Positions 7,762 to 15,972 are shown, numbered from the stretch's first letter. The stretch: 33,122 nt of DNA from Candidatus Hydrogenedentota bacterium (GCA_016215105.1 JACRLJ010000105.1:1-33122), one strand, 5' to 3'. The notes: generated from the sequence alone by a model not told the origin. Numbers and translations: made by a program.

Positions 7762-8499
7762 ATGAGAGTGTTAATCAGAGGAACAGGCATTCTAATGTTT
7801 GCTCTGTTCCTCATCGCCGGAAGCGCTTCGGCGAATCTGGTTACGGAGTTTGTGGATTCCGCTGATACGACAGCATACGCTGTCGATCCATGGTCGTTGA
7901 CGGTGAATGTGATATCCGATCCGCTCAACAACTTTGACCTGCTTCGGTTCCAGATACTGGGAGATCTTACTACCGGCACAATGGCGCCGAGCGGGTGGAG
8001 CACAACGAATACGTACACCACCACCTTTGAGCCACCTACGGTGATTCCTCCGACAGTTCCCGTCGGCTGGAATCAATCGTGGCTCAATGGGTCGCTGGTG
8101 GGATCGCAGCCAGCCAATACCATCCTGGATATTGTAGGTTCAAATACCGATCAGGTGCGAGTCCAGTTGAATTTCACTGGCATCTGGCAGGACATGAGCG
8201 GAGCTGCCTATCCAACAGAGGTGGGTGTTAGCGGGTCTCCAAGCCACTACCTAAACATGTTGGTGACCGCATGGAGTTGGGATAGTTACGGCTCTGTGTA
8301 CAACTTCGCGGGCGGGAATGTATTCGGCTTTTACTGGGATCCTGCGAGTTCCGGTTCCGGCAACCATCTGTCATACAACCCGACGGATGTGCATGGTCCC
8401 CCGCCGGTTCCCGAACCGGTAAGCATGGTTATGCTTGGGTGCCTAGGCGCGGGGATGCTGGGCGCACGTAAGCTAAGGAGCAAGAAAGCGGCCGCGTAA
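7762..8499 (+). CDS. PEP-CTERM sorting domain protein (245 aa)
   Basis: ATG 7762 follows AAGGAGG by 8 nt, the best ribosome site in the region. A signal peptide (ILMFALFLIAGSASA) ends at about residue 24. The body (aromatic, Asn- and Ser-rich, WSTTNTYTTTFEPP, FYWDPASSGSG) matches no family I can name. The sorting tail begins at residue 216 with VPEPVSMVMLGCLGAGMLGA and ends RKLRSKKAAA, nearly the same as in the protein encoded at 4938-5924. The gene lies 219 bases after the previous PEP-CTERM gene. The gap does not contain the leader hairpin found before the other two, so it may be transcribed from its own signals or by read-through. Confidence 0.88.
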   Translation: MRVLIRGTGILMFALFLIAGSASANLVTEFVDSADTTAYAVDPWSLTVNVISDPLNNFDLLRFQILGDLTTGTMAPSGWSTTNTYTTTFEPPTVIPPTVPVGWNQSWLNGSLVGSQPANTILDIVGSNTDQVRVQLNFTGIWQDMSGAAYPTEVGVSGSPSHYLNMLVTAWSWDSYGSVYNFAGGNVFGFYWDPASSGSGNHLSYNPTDVHGPPPVPEPVSMVMLGCLGAGMLGARKLRSKKAAA

Positions 8500-8549
8500 G
8501 AAGTAACTAGCGGTCTACTGTTACCGCAAATTGACGAGTCGTGCCTGGT

Positions 8550-8579
8550 GGAGCACGAGGGCAGTAGCCCTCGTGCTCC
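8550..8579 (+). terminator. Hairpin after the PEP-CTERM gene
   Basis: GGAGCACGAGGG (8550-8561) pairs perfectly with CCCTCGTGCTCC (8568-8579) around CAGTAG, 51 nt after the stop at 8499. The T tract is poor (GTTGCATT), so termination may be partial. Confidence 0.6.
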
Positions 8580-8772
8580 GTTGCATTAGGAGCGCCTTGA
8601 CAATGTGGCGAAGAGAAATCTTTGCTGCGCTACGATAGAACAGACTCTCCCTCTATTCCCGTTCCCATGCTCCGTTATCTGGAACGCGGATCGATACCGA
8701 TTCCCACGGTCAGAAGCTCGATGCGGGAGTTCGTCATGGGATACCGCGGGTTGACGGTCCTCGCTAACACTT

Positions 8773-8798
8773 GCCGATAACATTTGATCGATATCGGC
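8773..8798. promoter_or_regulatory. Inverted repeat, candidate enhancer-binding-protein site
   Basis: GCCGATA (8773-8779) and TATCGGC (8792-8798) form an inverted repeat with a 12-base spacer, about 155-180 bp upstream of the sigma54-type site. That is a usual distance for an NtrC-type activator site. Only one copy is visible. Confidence 0.4.
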
Positions 8799-8950
8799 GC
8801 ACTTGTCTGGATGGACGGCTTGGAGTCGTTCTGCATTATTCGCCAAGAGCGGACTCCGATGGGAGTTTTACGAGTTTTCGATCCGGGTAAGCGGAAAAGG
8901 TGCTCGTGCGATCCCTAGGAACGGCCTTGAGATCTTCGTCGAATCGGCTC

Positions 8951-8966
8951 TGGCACATGACTTGCT
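8951..8966 (+). promoter_or_regulatory. Sigma54 (RpoN) -24/-12 promoter of the EPS operon
   Basis: TGGCACATGACTTGCT matches the consensus TGGCACG-N4-TTGCW at all but one base, and GG-N10-GC spacing is exact. Initiation would be near 8977, about 110 nt before the first gene. EPS/PEP-CTERM loci in other bacteria are known to be driven by RpoN with the PrsK/PrsR pair, which fits; those regulators are not in this window. Confidence 0.75.
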
Positions 8967-9085
8967 CTCCTGTGAACCCTGACTAACTTGGGCTTGGGCT
9001 GCACTCTATCTGAACAGGACACAGTACCTAATCATCCGGGGAGCGCTGTAGGGAACACTGCGCGGCCGGGGGAAAGACGTGACCG

Positions 9086-9514
9086 ATGGAAAACGAACCG
9101 AGTCTCTTGCGGTGGGCAGTGAACTATGAGTTGCGATGTTGTGAGCGGTACCGAAGGTTCATGTCGGTAGTGTACGTGAGCCACGAGGGGCGGGAGCGGT
9201 TCCCCGATGCCTTTAGTGACGTGCTGCGAAGTTCCGATGTCTTGGTGAAAGCGCACTCTTCGTCGGCGCTGCTTATGGGCGAGACGAGTAAGCAGGGCGC
9301 TTTGCGGGCAGTAGAGCGGTTCAAATCTCAATGCGGAGATCTGATCAACATGAAATATGCCGTGGCGAGCTATCCAACGGACGGGCGCACCGCGGACGAC
9401 CTGTTGTCGACGGTCCGAGAGCGGCTTGCAGCGGCGATGAACCGGGAAAACGGCGTTGTGGTCTGGTCGTCGACGGCAAGGCAATCGAACAACGCTACGA
9501 ATACAAGTATTTGA
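9086..9514 (+). CDS. Degenerate GGDEF-like domain protein (142 aa)
   Basis: This is the first gene after the sigma54-type site. The pattern follows a GGDEF domain: an early helix with ERYRRFMSVVYVSHEG, then RSSDVLVKAHSSSALLMGET where an active enzyme has its GGDEF turn, then GALRAVERFK, then KYAVASYPTDGRTADDLLS, which is the typical end of the fold. The GGDEF motif is absent (SSSALLMGET at about residues 57-67), and the domain is shorter than usual, so it is probably not a cyclase. It may bind a partner or sense a nucleotide. GGGGGAAAG lies upstream of the ATG at a loose distance. No signal peptide or membrane segment is seen. The resemblance is my reading of the pattern and needs a profile search. 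Confidence 0.6.
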   Translation: MENEPSLLRWAVNYELRCCERYRRFMSVVYVSHEGRERFPDAFSDVLRSSDVLVKAHSSSALLMGETSKQGALRAVERFKSQCGDLINMKYAVASYPTDGRTADDLLSTVRERLAAAMNRENGVVVWSSTARQSNNATNTSI

Positions 9515-9634
9515 AAGCGCCCGAGTGTGGTTCTTAGCGTTCGGGCTTTGCGTGTTTGGGCATAGATTGTCGTGGATTCCAAACCGGCCACTTGGCCCTG
9601 GGTATTGATGAGATTTCTAGAAGGAGAGCGCCAG

Positions 9635-11299
9635 ATGGCGCAAGTCGATGAATCCTCCGCAAGCGCGCGGGAGCAGTTGGAGCTCGTCCGTCGCGTCCTT
9701 CGGAAGAGATGGTGGATGTTGGGTGTGCTCGCCGTTGTGGGGGGGATAACTGCGTTTGGAACGGCGAAGATGCTTAGTCCGGTCTACGAAGCTTCGACGA
9801 CAGTTCGCATACTCCGCCAGCCTGTTCTTGGCGGGGACCCTTCTCAGGCGCGGCCGGCCGGTACGAGGAATTCGTTATCTGCGGAGGCGTCGTGGCTGAC
9901 GAGCAGTATGGTATTGAGGCCCGTAATAGACCGACTCGCCCTGGTTGACACCCCCCCGAGTTCAGCCCTCGAGGCCGCTATCTGGCGTGGGGAAAAGGCG
10001 TTGAAGCGATTCTTCGGCGGCGCAAGTCGTGATGATGCCCGCCCCTTTGAGTTGATGGACCAATTGCGAAATAAAGCCATTAAGGTCAAAGAGCTGCAGG
10101 GGTTTGACGCGCTTGAGATTCACGTGCAGTGGCATGATCCCGAGATGACCATGCGGTTGGCCAACACCATAGTTGATGTGTTTATCGAGCGATTTACAGA
10201 ATCCAGCAAGGGGGTATCGAGGCAGAAAAAGGAATACCTCGAAGCCCAGGTACAACTCGTGAAGTTACAGCTAAACGACTCTGAGGCCAAGCTCGCGAAT
10301 TTCCAGAAGAAGACGGGAATCGTGTCGACTGATGGTACGCAGATCGGTTTCCCGAAAGGGGCCGGTACGCAACAACTTATGGTCGAGAAGCGGCAACTGG
10401 AACTGCAGTACGCAGCCGCCACTGCCGAACTTCAACAGCTTGACGCCCGCATTGAGAATAAGGATACGGGAAAAAAGAAGCCTGCTAGTGACTCCCTCAG
10501 GGCGGCGCTGAAGAACCCGAACTCCATGCTTCGGATGCTGTTGAGTCAGGCGGTCATCGCGGAAGCTGAGGTGACCAAGATGAAGAGCACCTATACGGAT
10601 GAAGGTTTAGCTACTTCGCGCGCGGCACGGGACTTGGAATCCCTCAAGACGCGCCTAGCCGGGGAACTGAAGCAACTTGGCGCCGATCCGGAAATGGCTA
10701 TGGACGACCTGTTCGTGATGGTCCAGCAGGAGGAACAGGACGCGGGTGTTTCTGAATCCCTGCTCGCCCGGTATGAGAGTGACCGCTTGAGTTTGGCAGC
10801 GCGTATTAAAACATATGCGGACCAACTGTCGAGACTCGACGCGGAAATTGGCCAAGCGGAGAAGGAATCCAAGAGCCTGCCGGATGAACTTCAGCAGTAT
10901 ATGGCGCTGACGCGTGAAAAACGGGTAAACGAAGAACTCTACACAAGGTTATGCGCGCAGTTGTCAGGCGCTCAAGTGGATGAAAATTCCAAGCTGTACG
11001 ACGTCAACGTGTTTGAACCGGCCCACCTGCCGACAGAGGCAACTAAACCGAAGCCCATGCTAATGGCGGGTGTTGGCACGTTTCTGGGCCTGTTACTAGG
11101 TATTTGTGTTGCGTTTTCCCTGGAGTACCTTGACGATTCGCTGCGCACGAGTCAGGAGGTCCAGTACTACCTGGGCCTGCCCGTCTTGGCGGAGATTCCC
11201 AAAGTAAAGGTCCACAAGAAAGCGCTCTTTGCCAAGAATTTGCCAAAGCTGGCTTCTCTCCCATGTGACGGGAAACCGGCGGCGCACAATAAGGCCTAG
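9635..11299 (+). CDS. Polysaccharide chain-length determinant / co-polymerase (Wzz/GumC type, 554 aa)
   Basis: It controls polymer length in Wzx/Wzy-type assembly and sits in the inner membrane with a large periplasmic part. ATG 9635 was chosen over an earlier start at 9572 because AAGGAG lies 8 nt upstream. TM1 is at about residues 24-46 (RWWMLGVLAVVGGITAFG), preceded by basic residues. The periplasmic part has long coiled-coil stretches (about 170-440; KEYLEAQVQLVKLQLNDSEA, LQQYMALTREKRVNEELYTR). The Pro-rich approach PAHLPTEATKPKP leads into TM2 (about 473-495) and a short cytoplasmic tail. The kinase-like gene that follows is separate, as in GumC/EpsB-type pairs. The tail is not fused to a kinase. 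Confidence 0.9.
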   Translation: MAQVDESSASAREQLELVRRVLRKRWWMLGVLAVVGGITAFGTAKMLSPVYEASTTVRILRQPVLGGDPSQARPAGTRNSLSAEASWLTSSMVLRPVIDRLALVDTPPSSALEAAIWRGEKALKRFFGGASRDDARPFELMDQLRNKAIKVKELQGFDALEIHVQWHDPEMTMRLANTIVDVFIERFTESSKGVSRQKKEYLEAQVQLVKLQLNDSEAKLANFQKKTGIVSTDGTQIGFPKGAGTQQLMVEKRQLELQYAAATAELQQLDARIENKDTGKKKPASDSLRAALKNPNSMLRMLLSQAVIAEAEVTKMKSTYTDEGLATSRAARDLESLKTRLAGELKQLGADPEMAMDDLFVMVQQEEQDAGVSESLLARYESDRLSLAARIKTYADQLSRLDAEIGQAEKESKSLPDELQQYMALTREKRVNEELYTRLCAQLSGAQVDENSKLYDVNVFEPAHLPTEATKPKPMLMAGVGTFLGLLLGICVAFSLEYLDDSLRTSQEVQYYLGLPVLAEIPKVKVHKKALFAKNLPKLASLPCDGKPAAHNKA

Positions 11300-11401
11300 A
11301 GGTCATTGGATGTGGCATGCGGGCGTATCGAGTTGTAGGTTTGCGCACATCCGACGCAAGGACACGGGACGCCCTCCTGTATAGGGTAGTCCGGAGGCAG
11401 A

Positions 11402-12304
11402 ATGTTTAGGAAGAAAGATAGAAGAAAGCTAGGCGAGAAGCTCCTGGAATCAGGCAAGATAAGCCAGGACCAGCTTCACGGGCTTCTCGAACAGCAGCAA
11501 CGGTGCGGCCGGTACCTGGGCGAACTCGTCGTTGCGGACGGGTACATCACCGAGCACGAGCTGTATGCGCTACTTCCCAAGGCCGCGACAAAAGGGGGTC
11601 TGTTCGCACTGAATCCGCGCAACGCGCTCGACATAACCGAATTGTATCTTCAACAGACCGCGATGAAGTTCACTCTGTTTTCTGACGAGCCGATTCGGAC
11701 AATTCAGATTACTAGCGCGATGCCGGGGGAAGGAAAGACAACGTGCGCCCGATACTTGGCGCAAACACTGGCCGCGGTACAGCAGGGGAGATATCTTCTG
11801 GTAGACGCCGATCTGGTCAATCCGACGCTTCACCTGCGACTGCATCTGCCGCCGGTGCCTGGTTGGACGGACTATCTCGTTAATGGGAATACCTTGGACG
11901 AGTGCATTGCCAATACCGAAATCGAAAACCTAAAAGTACTGGCCGCGGGAAGTCTGCCTCCGAATCCCGCGGCGATATTCGCCTCGAAGAAGATGAAACA
12001 TTTTGTCGAGGAATTGAAAGAACGGTTCGACCTAATCGTGTTCGACTCAAGTCCGGTGCTTACCATGTCAAGTGGCGCTGCGCTAGGCGCCGGACTTGAT
12101 GCCGCAATTATGGTCGTACAAGCGGGTCGCACAAAGCGTCAGATGGTCAAGAAGGCCCTGGCTCTGCTGAGCGAGTCACGCACGAATGTCATCGGAGTTG
12201 TGTTGAACCAAGCCGTGGACAATCAGCTCTCGTACTACGGATATGAGCGCAGCCAGTACGCGCGGAGAAACGGGTCAACAAAGCACTATACAGAGAAAGT
12301 CTAG
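11402..12304 (+). CDS. BY-kinase-like (CpsD/CapB) ATPase with N-terminal GspE-N-like domain (300 aa)
   Basis: This is the likely cytoplasmic tyrosine autokinase partner of the preceding Wzz-type protein. Residues about 7-55 (LGEKLLESGKISQDQLHGLL, LGELVVADGYITEHELYALL) resemble the N-terminal domain of type II secretion and pilus ATPases. The kinase part has Walker A MPGEGKTT (about 107), Walker A' LLVDADLVNP (about 133-142; the usual form is DADLRRP) and Walker B LIVFDSSP (about 211). A tyrosine group at the end (LSYYGYERSQYARR, then HY) is the expected phosphorylation cluster. ATG 11402 is preceded by GGAGG only 4 nt away. The N-terminal addition and the altered Walker A' are unusual. Confidence 0.88.
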   Translation: MFRKKDRRKLGEKLLESGKISQDQLHGLLEQQQRCGRYLGELVVADGYITEHELYALLPKAATKGGLFALNPRNALDITELYLQQTAMKFTLFSDEPIRTIQITSAMPGEGKTTCARYLAQTLAAVQQGRYLLVDADLVNPTLHLRLHLPPVPGWTDYLVNGNTLDECIANTEIENLKVLAAGSLPPNPAAIFASKKMKHFVEELKERFDLIVFDSSPVLTMSSGAALGAGLDAAIMVVQAGRTKRQMVKKALALLSESRTNVIGVVLNQAVDNQLSYYGYERSQYARRNGSTKHYTEKV

Positions 12305-12394
12305 TCAAACGTGAGTCAGGCGGGCGGAAGAGAATATGACGGTGAGGTGCAACACTCCCGTGCGGAGCGGGTTGGCAGGGATGACTGAAATAGG

Positions 12395-12964
12395 ATGAAC
12401 GCAAAGAATTCAAGGACTCGTGATGTGATGTTGGCAATTTCAATAGTACTAATGGCGATTCTCTTCTGGCCCGCGTTTGAGTACGCGTGGGCCAAGTGGG
12501 ACACCGATCCGAACTACGGTCACGCCTATTTCGTACCTTTCGCGACAGGCTATCTCGTCTGGCGGAAGAAATCCATCCTTTGCTCGCAGGCCTTGGCCCC
12601 TTCCAGCACGGGCTACTTTCTATTGGCGCCGGCAATATTCCTGCATATCCTGGCCAACAACGCGAGCTTGCTGAGACTATCTCTAATCGCGTTCGACGTA
12701 GCGCTAGCGGGGCTCGTGGTCTTGTTTTTTGGATGGGGCATGTTGCGGAAAGTGATCTTCCCGCTGGTTTTCTTATTGCTCGCCGTGCCCATTCCGCTCT
12801 ACTTGGAGTCCACTACGCTTCCAATGAAGCTCGCCGCGTCAAGCGCTGCGGCAAGCATCTTGAACATCGTTGGAATGAGCGTGTTTCGGGAAGGAACGAT
12901 TATTCACCTCTCGAACTTATCACTTGAGGTCGCAACGGCCTGCAGTGGAATACGTGTTACGTGA
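12395..12964 (+). pseudogene. Exosortase, N-terminal part (broken by deletion/frameshift)
   Basis: Exosortases are polytopic membrane cysteine transpeptidases that process PEP-CTERM tails. This frame gives 189 residues with several membrane helices, the typical NYGHAYFVPFATGYLVWR region and EVATACSGIR, which holds the catalytic Cys. It stops two codons later (TGA 12962-12964). The remaining part, with the conserved Arg and His, follows in another frame at 12961. Compared from memory with intact exosortases, about 13 residues are missing between CSGIR and the next stretch, so some 37-40 bases appear lost. TACGTG occurs twice at the junction, a slippage signature. As written no intact exosortase is made. 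Confidence 0.85.
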
Positions 12965-13233
12965 CACAGGAAACCAATGCGCGGCGATGGGTTGTATTCT
13001 TGGCATCGATACCAATTGCTCTCGGCGCCAATATTGCCCGGATCATCGTTACGGCGCTACTTTCCAACAGCGTCAGCAGCGAAAGGCTGCACACCGTCAT
13101 CCACGATTTTTCAGGCGGTTTCGTATTCGTAATCGCCGGCCTGCTATTCGTGTTGACGGGAGTCCTTATGGATGCGTTCTCACGGTATTGGAAACCGGAG
13201 ACCGCGTCGAGCGAGGAAGGGAGGAGTAAGTGA
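12961..13233 (+). pseudogene. Exosortase, C-terminal part (broken)
   Basis: The 90-residue frame starts at GTG 12961, overlapping the previous stop by GTGA, and continues the exosortase: WVVFLASIPIALGANIARI (NxxR motif with the conserved Arg) and HTVIHDFSGGFVFVIAGLL (conserved His), followed by a membrane helix and a polar tail. The overlap would allow coupled translation of a second polypeptide, but one expected helix around the join is largely gone, so I consider it a broken gene and not a true two-part enzyme. The stop overlaps the EpsI start (GTGA). Confidence 0.82.
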
Positions 13234-13871
13234 GAGTGGGCGAGGGAAATGCGAAGTTCGCCATTCTACTGGCCTTTCTCGGAGTCAGCATATTCTTGGT
13301 GTATCGACCGAGCGCGGCAGCCAGTGGTCACGGTGGCGTCGCGCTTGGAAACCTTCCGCTTACACTGGATAAGTGGACCTCGAAAGAAGGCCGCCTTTCA
13401 GACGAGGTCCTGGCCACTCTAGGGGCCAAGGACTACTTGGTGAGGGAATATCAATCAGGAAAGACGAAGGTGACTCTCTACATCACGTATTTTGATACCG
13501 GTAGCGGGTCACTTACGCACAACCCGGAGAAATGTTACACCGCTTCGGGCTGGACATTCTTGAACAAGAAGACGGCACAAATCCCAGGTACGAATTGGCT
13601 GGCGCTGCAATCCACCCTGGCGCGTGGAGAGGACCGTCAGGTCGTGGTGTATTGGTACCAGATTCGTGATCGGATCCTGCTAAGCAAGACGCGGCAGGTG
13701 TGGAGCGTGGTATGGCGGGCGCTAGCTGCGAAATCGACAGATAGCCTTGTGGTGTCGGTTTCAACCCAGGTGGGAAGCGCTGATCCGGAAACTAAGGGCC
13801 AGGAATTGCTGCAATTTGGCGCGCTGGCCATGAATGCTCTGATGGAAAAGGGGCTAGATGCGCAACATTGA
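13230..13871 (+). CDS. epsI: EpsI family protein, DUF3485 (213 aa)
   Basis: EpsI-like proteins accompany exosortase, as separate proteins or fused to its C-terminus, and are thought to act in EPS export or sorting. The GTG start overlaps the exosortase stop by 4 bases and has GGGAGGAG upstream; GTG 13236 is an alternative. A membrane or signal anchor lies at about residues 8-27 (FAILLAFLGVSIFLVYRPSA). The family signature is clear: PLTLDKWTSKEG early, YFDTGSGSLTHNPEKCYTAS with GW following (about residues 87-108), and VVVYWYQIRDR later. Length is normal for the family. Its intactness next to a broken exosortase is notable. Confidence 0.88.
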   Translation: MRVGEGNAKFAILLAFLGVSIFLVYRPSAAASGHGGVALGNLPLTLDKWTSKEGRLSDEVLATLGAKDYLVREYQSGKTKVTLYITYFDTGSGSLTHNPEKCYTASGWTFLNKKTAQIPGTNWLALQSTLARGEDRQVVVYWYQIRDRILLSKTRQVWSVVWRALAAKSTDSLVVSVSTQVGSADPETKGQELLQFGALAMNALMEKGLDAQH

Positions 13872-14184
13872 GCTCGAAAAAGAGAGCTTTGGAGATTCTT
13901 CTATGACTACATATCAAGTCCTGGACGCCGAGCCACGGACACACTTCAGCTTGGGTGGTCACGTCGCAAGAACGCTGTGTCCGGTCTGTCATAGACGCGT
14001 TTTTTCGTTCAGCGCGTCACGAATACGGCTGAAGACTCGAATTCTAATCTTTGACGGAGGAAACGCTTACGCCAAGTGCCGTTATTGTAAGCACGACGTG
14101 ATCGTTCCCCTAGTATTGCTCGATTCCAACGCTGGCGAGTGGTCTTCGATTTGGACCGAATCACTCGCCGAAGAAAGCAAGTAA
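13858..14184 (+). CDS. Small zinc-ribbon protein 1 (108 aa)
   Basis: I recognise no named family. Two CxxC pairs (C41/C44 in LCPVC and C74/C77 in KCRYC) form a likely zinc ribbon. Between them lies IRLKTRILIFDGGNAYAKCR, and after them VIVPLVLLD. The same layout is found in the protein encoded at 15610-15972, so the two are paralogues on either side of the sugar transferase gene. The start is uncertain: ATG 13858 overlaps the EpsI end by 14 bases and follows AAAAGGGG, while ATG 13903 has GGAG 8 nt upstream and gives 93 residues. There is no signal peptide or membrane segment, so it is cytoplasmic. A role in regulating or scaffolding EPS synthesis is only an inference from position. Confidence 0.7.
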   Translation: MRNIELEKESFGDSSMTTYQVLDAEPRTHFSLGGHVARTLCPVCHRRVFSFSASRIRLKTRILIFDGGNAYAKCRYCKHDVIVPLVLLDSNAGEWSSIWTESLAEESK

Positions 14185-14192
14185 AGGACGCC

Positions 14193-14384
14193 ATGTACTT
14201 CCGACGGTACAATCGATTCTTGAGCGGGCTGCTGCTACTCGCCGATCTGGTGACGATCGTGGCTAGCTTTCTGATCGCGTATCGGATTCGCGTCGGAGCG
14301 GAAGACGCATCGCTGGTCGAAGGACTGCCGTTTACCTCCCTATTGGCGGACTCGATTTTCTGCCCTTATGGGAAGGCTCTCTGA
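14193..14384 (+). pseudogene. Sugar transferase N-terminal membrane fragment (frameshifted)
   Basis: ATG 14193 follows AAAGGA and gives MYFRRYNRFLSGLLLLADLV and a first membrane helix typical of the N-terminus of polyprenyl glycosylphosphotransferases. The frame ends at TGA 14382-14384. Restoring one base in the T run at 14356-14359 (or at 14331-14333) would join it smoothly to the large frame that follows, giving for example [20 protein letters not shown]. Thus it is one gene with a single-base lesion or a sequence error in a homopolymer. Confidence 0.78.
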
Positions 14385-14395
14385 TTTGGACGGGC

Positions 14396-15610
14396 GTGTT
14401 CAAACCTTCCCGAACGGCCGGCGCCCTTGACACTGCGTGGACTGTTGTTGGCGCAATATTTGTATCCGCAGGGCTGTTTGGCGCGCTGGCGTTCGCGATG
14501 AAGCTTGATTTTATGAGTCGAGGATTCATCGTTGTGTTCGTCCTGATTAGCGCATTCGCGCTAGCTCTTGAGAAGTGCGCCTTGATGCGTGGGCTGAGCG
14601 CTGCGCGGCGCCGGGACCGCAATCTTATTTCAGTGCTCATCGTTGGCACTGGGCAACGGGCTCACGACTACATCAGGGATATGCAGGAACACCCGGAATG
14701 GGGCATGCGGGCTTTGGGGGTCGTCGACATCGACCGCAAGCGCATTGGTTCCGTGATTTCTGGGGTGAGGGTTATTGGCGATTTGGATTGTATCCCGGTT
14801 CTACTTGTGAACAACGTTATCGACGTTGTCGCGTTCGTCGTCCCTCGAACTTGGCTGGGCGAAATTGGGGAAAGCGTGCGCCATTGCGAGTTACAGGGCA
14901 TCGACGTTCAAATCGCGTTAGACCTATTCCCGCACAAGACCGGCAGGGTTCGCGTTACCAGTCAGGGAAGAACACCGGTTCTGTCTCTCGAAGCGACAGC
15001 GGTCCACCCCTGGCAGGCAGTCGTCAAGCGCGCTCTCGACATCGTGCTCTCGGCCGTGGCCCTGGTAGTCCTGGCGCCTGTTATGATCGTGATCGCCGTA
15101 CTTATCAAGCTCGCATCACCTGGCCCGGTGTTTTTCCGGCAAGTCAGAAACGGGCTCCGGGGCAGAGAATTCAAGATGCTGAAGTTCCGGTCAATGGTTC
15201 ACGATGCTGACGCGCAACTTGAAGCCCTGCGCGAGCAAAACCAAATGTCGGGGGCTGCGTTCAAGATGGCGAACGACCCTCGCGTGACGCCGTTGGGCAA
15301 ATACCTTCGGAAGTTCAGCCTTGACGAGCTTCCGCAATTCATCAATGTTTTACGAGGCGATATGAGCCTGGTCGGACCACGCCCGTTGATTGCCGCGGAA
15401 AAGGACAAGTATGAAGAGTGGCAACGGCGCCGCATGAGTGTGCGGCCTGGTCTGACCTGCTTGTGGCAAATCAACGGCAGAAGCACGGTTGACTTCGAGC
15501 ACTGGATGAAACTCGATCTCCAGTATATCGACAACTGGTCTATCCTCACGGATCTGAAGATACTGGCAAAAACGGTGCCCGCGTTGTTGCACGGGCGGGG
15601 CGCATACTGA
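14396..15610 (+). CDS. Undecaprenyl-phosphate sugar phosphotransferase (EPS initiation), catalytic part (404 aa as written)
   Basis: It transfers a sugar-1-phosphate to undecaprenyl phosphate and so begins each repeat unit. The frame holds further membrane helices, a nucleotide-fold middle ([20 protein letters not shown], about residues 80-100) and the complete C-terminal bacterial sugar transferase domain: [18 protein letters not shown] (about 211), [42 protein letters not shown] (about 309) and [14 protein letters not shown]. The frame remains open upstream of GTG 14396, and the natural N-terminus is at 14193 in another frame. GTG 14396 has no good ribosome site. The catalytic domain is intact, so a shortened protein might still work if translated. 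Confidence 0.88.
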   Translation: MFKPSRTAGALDTAWTVVGAIFVSAGLFGALAFAMKLDFMSRGFIVVFVLISAFALALEKCALMRGLSAARRRDRNLISVLIVGTGQRAHDYIRDMQEHPEWGMRALGVVDIDRKRIGSVISGVRVIGDLDCIPVLLVNNVIDVVAFVVPRTWLGEIGESVRHCELQGIDVQIALDLFPHKTGRVRVTSQGRTPVLSLEATAVHPWQAVVKRALDIVLSAVALVVLAPVMIVIAVLIKLASPGPVFFRQVRNGLRGREFKMLKFRSMVHDADAQLEALREQNQMSGAAFKMANDPRVTPLGKYLRKFSLDELPQFINVLRGDMSLVGPRPLIAAEKDKYEEWQRRRMSVRPGLTCLWQINGRSTVDFEHWMKLDLQYIDNWSILTDLKILAKTVPALLHGRGAY

Positions 15611-15972
15611 TGGCCATCGAGCGGATGGAATCTGATGCGTTCGCCGCCGTCCCCGGGAGTCCGGGAAGTACGGTTTCCGAACGCTCTTCCGAGATGCCGG
15701 TAAATCAAGTTGACGTGAACTGTCCTGTATGCGGTTACGGCATCATCGCGGGAACGAACGGAAAGCGAAAGCTTCGTACCCGCGTACTCATCTTTAACGA
15801 GAACGGTAATACCATGGGCATCTGTCCAAAATGCAAGACTAACCTGAAGGTGCCCGTCGCACTGGTTGCTCACATCAGTCCGTCTGATACCCATACCGCA
15901 AACCATGACGTCCGGCATGGAAGTAGTAAATTGGATCTAGTTCCGCAAAGAGCAAAGGAGAGCCGGACCTAA
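15610..15972 (+). CDS. Small zinc-ribbon protein 2 (120 aa)
   Basis: The ATG overlaps the stop of the sugar transferase (TGATG), pointing to coupled translation. C38/C41 (NCPVCGYG) and C72/C75 (ICPKCKT) are the likely zinc ligands, with [18 protein letters not shown] between them and LKVPVALV after, the same layout as in the protein encoded at 13858-14184. The N-terminal 30 residues and the C-terminal 35 are polar and probably unstructured. No membrane segment is seen. The function is unknown; position suggests a partner of the sugar transferase or a regulator. The family cannot be named from memory. Confidence 0.75.
   Translation: MAIERMESDAFAAVPGSPGSTVSERSSEMPVNQVDVNCPVCGYGIIAGTNGKRKLRTRVLIFNENGNTMGICPKCKTNLKVPVALVAHISPSDTHTANHDVRHGSSKLDLVPQRAKESRT

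Larger units (their letters stand above)
8500..9085. other. Regulatory spacer before the EPS operon
   Basis: This 586-base stretch holds a hairpin just after the PEP-CTERM gene (8550-8579), an inverted repeat (8773-8798) and a sigma54-type site (8951-8966). The only long open frame (8586-8846, minus) shows no family resemblance or start signal and is not called. Confidence 0.6.

Noticed and set aside
8586-8846. Minus-strand 86-codon frame
   Set aside because: No family resemblance or start signal; it overlies the regulatory region.
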